Shown in pieces: positions 6,485-7,780 of a DNA stretch of 7,780 bases. The notes beneath the pieces were generated by a model that was not told the DNA's origin, did not search any database, and was given only the letters and a program-made list of their open reading frames with translations. Position 1 is the stretch's first letter, and every line of letters starts with the position of its first letter. Origin of the DNA: Candidatus Woesearchaeota archaeon (GTDB taxonomy: Archaea > Nanobdellota > Nanobdellia > Woesearchaeales > JABIAG01); contig JAHWHN010000039.1 of assembly GCA_019323235.1 (NCBI GenBank), positions 1 to 7,780 on the forward strand. Direction: 5' to 3'. The translations under genes were made by a program, and so were the position numbers.

Positions 6485-6541
6485 ATTTAATTTAACTAGA
6501 GCTTATGTATTAAATTATTATTTTAATACATATACACAAAC

Positions 6542-6549
6542 TTTAAATA
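6542..6549 (+). promoter_or_regulatory. TATA box for the HPF-like gene
   Basis: TTTAAATA preceded by ACACAAAC (possible BRE) predicts a start near 6570 and a leader of about 65-70 bases, unusually long beside the leaderless neighbours. TTTATTTA at 6563-6570 is a weaker second candidate, which would start transcription near 6592. Confidence 0.5.
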
Positions 6550-6593
6550 CTTGGAATCCCAGTTTATTTAGTGTAGATTAGACGTAGACAAAG

Positions 6594-6635
6594 ATGTTTG
6601 GGGGTATTTATTTAATGCCTTATAAAGGAGTGTAA
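6594..6635 (+). CDS. Possible 13-codon leader ORF upstream of the HPF-like gene
   Basis: ATG at 6594 opens a frame MFGGIYLMPYKGV that stops with TAA at 6633-6635, two bases before the ATG of the HPF-like gene. The Shine-Dalgarno site of that gene lies inside its last codons. Ribosomes translating it would cover the site, so it could couple or dampen translation. There is no Shine-Dalgarno site of its own. Such a short frame can arise by chance; it is recorded for its placement only. Confidence 0.25.
   Translation: MFGGIYLMPYKGV
6626..6630 (+). promoter_or_regulatory. Shine-Dalgarno site of the HPF-like gene
   Basis: AGGAG, continuing as TG, ends seven bases before the ATG at 6638. It is one of the strongest ribosome binding sites in the window and fixes the start. 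Confidence 0.8.
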
Positions 6636-6637
6636 AG

Positions 6638-7018
6638 ATGACTGAAAACGAAGTTCTAAACAATGAGTTGAGTGGTTTTAGGGATGCAGATACAGACGAC
6701 GAATTAATTACTTTGGGTGGCAATATCCAACTGTCTGGTTTCCGAGGTTTGAAGAAGATTAATAATGTTGTAATTAACAAAATTATCGGAAATAATGTTA
6801 AGAAGATTAGAGACAGTTGTGACAACTTTGAAATGTTGAACTTAAGATTAAGAGACTTAAGTGGTGGTAAACAGAAGAAAGTTGAATTACACGCTAAAGC
6901 AGTCGATAATGGAACTGTTTTCACATCTGAGTTAGTAGATAGAAATTTATATTTTGCATTAGATTCTATTCTGAGAAAAATAAGAGCAGAAATAGATCAT
7001 AGAAAAGCAAAAGTATAA
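6638..7018 (+). CDS. HPF/RaiA-like ribosome-associated (hibernation factor fold) protein
   Basis: Predicted to bind the small ribosomal subunit and hold idle ribosomes, by analogy with bacterial HPF/YfiA. In the 126 residues the HPF-like order of elements is visible from residue 29. Strand NIQLSGFRGL is followed by a long helix (about 41-58), strand MLNLRLRDL, a basic turn GGKQKK, strand VELHAKAV, strand VFTSEL, and the closing helix LVDRNLYFALDSILRKIRAEIDHRKAKV, whose D-x2-LYFALD and Lys/Arg-rich end match the family well. Family members begin at the first strand, so residues 1-28 are an acidic N-terminal extension. That extension repeats the motif LSGFR (11-15 and 32-36). There is no long dimerisation domain, so it resembles the short form. 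It has its own promoter, long leader and strong ribosome binding site, and stands divergent to the glycosyltransferase block. The fold assignment is fairly strong; hibernation function in an archaeon is inference. Confidence 0.78.
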   Translation: MTENEVLNNELSGFRDADTDDELITLGGNIQLSGFRGLKKINNVVINKIIGNNVKKIRDSCDNFEMLNLRLRDLSGGKQKKVELHAKAVDNGTVFTSELVDRNLYFALDSILRKIRAEIDHRKAKV

Positions 7019-7027
7019 TCTCAAACT

Positions 7028-7042
7028 TCTTTTTATTTTTTT
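7028..7042 (+). terminator. T-tract terminator of the HPF-like gene
   Basis: A run of T residues broken by a single A (TTTTTATTTTTTT at 7030-7042) begins about ten bases after the TAA of the HPF-like gene. This is the form of an archaeal oligo-T terminator. It overlaps the end of the convergent membrane protein gene, whose stop codon lies at 7033-7035. Confidence 0.5.
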
Positions 7043-7780
7043 ATTTCTATTGTTGTACCTTTATTTGTGAAACTATTATTTAATTTGCTTTGATTTATTT
7101 TATTAGAAGTATATAATATTATATTTACAATGTTTTCTTTATTTTCACAAGAAAATTCTTGACCAAACATGAATAACCATTCATTTGGAACACATAAATT
7201 ATAATTATCTTTTTTCAATTCATAAATAATTGTTGCTTTAATAGGCCATCTATCATGATGAACTGTTCCCTTTGGAGAATTAAATCTATATGTATAATTG
7301 TAACTAGGTTGAATAAATTCAATAAATTTATGTGGGCTTTCTTTAAAACTAGCTTTAATAGGATTCCCATAATGAGGGAAATGTAAAATATAAATTATAC
7401 AAAGAATGATTAAAGTGAAACTAATTATTTTTGAGATATTTTTTCTAAAAAAACTAAGGGCAGATATTACAATTATGAAATAAAAAATTAGAATAATCAT
7501 ATGGATGTAATTAAAAATATATGGCAATAAATCCCCTACAACTTTTATTGCACCATAGATAGATAAGAAGATACCAAAATAAACAAATAATATTGTAAAA
7601 TTTAGAAATTTATTTTTTTTATTAAAGCCAAAAATTGTCATTGTTAAAAAGAAACTTAAAATAATAATTGTATTAATTTTTAAAATCTCTGGCAATGGAC
7701 TTATTATGAAATTAATAATGAATTTTGAAGATTCTAAAAAAGAATGTTGTATGCCAGCATTCTGTTTAAAAAAAGTAAAG
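7033..7780 (-). CDS. Unidentified membrane protein, C-terminal part (cut by right window edge)
   Basis: I do not recognise the family. The frame is open from the window edge to TAA at 7033-7035, giving 248 residues; the start is off-window. A TTG at 7693-7695 could be taken as a start, but 28 coherent codons precede it without a stop, an ATG or a ribosome binding site, so it is internal. Counting from the first full codon, hydrophobic segments lie at about 34-51, 58-81, 90-112 and 116-134. Short basic loops (NKKNK, FRKNISK) point inside, which places the last 110 residues outside. That outer domain has C196 and C211, three N-X-S/T sequons (N161, N229, N234) and a GTVHHDRWP segment. The plan, helices then an outer domain with two cysteines, resembles the GT-C-like protein at 2744-4156, so a glycan-related role is possible but unproven. 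Confidence 0.7.
   Translation of the reverse strand, partial: FTFFKQNAGIQHSFLESSKFIINFIISPLPEILKINTIIILSFFLTMTIFGFNKKNKFLNFTILFVYFGIFLSIYGAIKVVGDLLPYIFNYIHMIILIFYFIIVISALSFFRKNISKIISFTLIILCIIYILHFPHYGNPIKASFKESPHKFIEFIQPSYNYTYRFNSPKGTVHHDRWPIKATIIYELKKDNYNLCVPNEWLFMFGQEFSCENKENIVNIILYTSNKINQSKLNNSFTNKGTTIEIKK

Noticed and set aside
6551..6637. Possible riboswitch or small structured RNA in the HPF-like leader
   Set aside because: I could not pair convincing stems or match a known riboswitch core; only the short leader ORF and the ribosome binding site are supported.
6568..6924. 118-codon open frame on the minus strand
   Set aside because: It is antisense to the HPF-like gene, which has a strong ribosome binding site and recognisable fold; the antisense product is a low-complexity Leu/Ser/Phe-rich shadow.
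1..7780. tRNA, rRNA, insertion sequence or transposase genes
   Set aside because: No cloverleaf with a TTCRA arm, no rRNA-like GC-richer block, and no transposase motif or terminal inverted repeats with target duplication were seen on either strand.

Overview
The window is very AT-rich and compact and looks like a piece of an archaeal chromosome. Supporting evidence is a class I lysyl-tRNA synthetase, a PAC2-family proteasome-assembly-type protein, TATA boxes of TTTAWATA type about 26 nt ahead of several start codons (predicting leaderless mRNAs), and a lipid-linked-sugar type glycosyltransferase set. The HPr-like and HPF/RaiA-like proteins are more familiar from bacteria. Together with the base composition they suggest, by inference only, a DPANN-type lineage (Woesearchaeota/Pacearchaeota-like) rather than a model euryarchaeon.

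Layout from left to right. The N-terminal half of class I LysRS (minus) runs off the left edge, preceded by an unidentified five-helix membrane protein (minus). A divergent intergenic region follows, carrying one TATA box per direction. Next is an HPr-like protein (plus), whose 3' end overlaps tail-to-tail with a PAC2 protein (minus). Upstream of the PAC2 gene lie two copies of a 26-nt near-palindrome; the proximal one contains the TATA box. Then comes a three-gene glycosyltransferase block read on the minus strand: a GT2 enzyme of the DPM/dolichyl-phosphate-sugar synthase type with four C-terminal membrane helices, a cytosolic GT4 enzyme coupled to it by an ATGA overlap, and a GT-C-like multi-pass membrane protein. 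Divergent to this block is an HPF/RaiA-like ribosome-associated protein (plus). The right edge holds the C-terminal part of another membrane protein (minus) that is cut by the window.

How the genes may work together (inference). The GT2 enzyme would load a sugar onto a polyprenyl phosphate, the GT4 enzyme would extend a glycan from nucleotide sugars on the cytosolic face, and the GT-C-like protein would use the lipid-linked sugar on the outer face, to build a surface glycan or glycoprotein. Two membrane proteins in the window carry N-X-S/T sequons in segments predicted to be outside. LysRS, PAC2 and the HPF-like protein belong to protein synthesis, protein degradation and ribosome storage. 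No tRNA, rRNA, CRISPR array, insertion sequence or attachment site was seen. No gene-free stretch exceeds 300 bases; the longest, between the GT2 and HPF-like genes (182 bases), holds two promoters and a possible leader ORF. The items most worth a second look are the duplicated palindrome at the PAC2 promoter, the stand-alone HPr-like protein, and the HPF-like gene with its leader.
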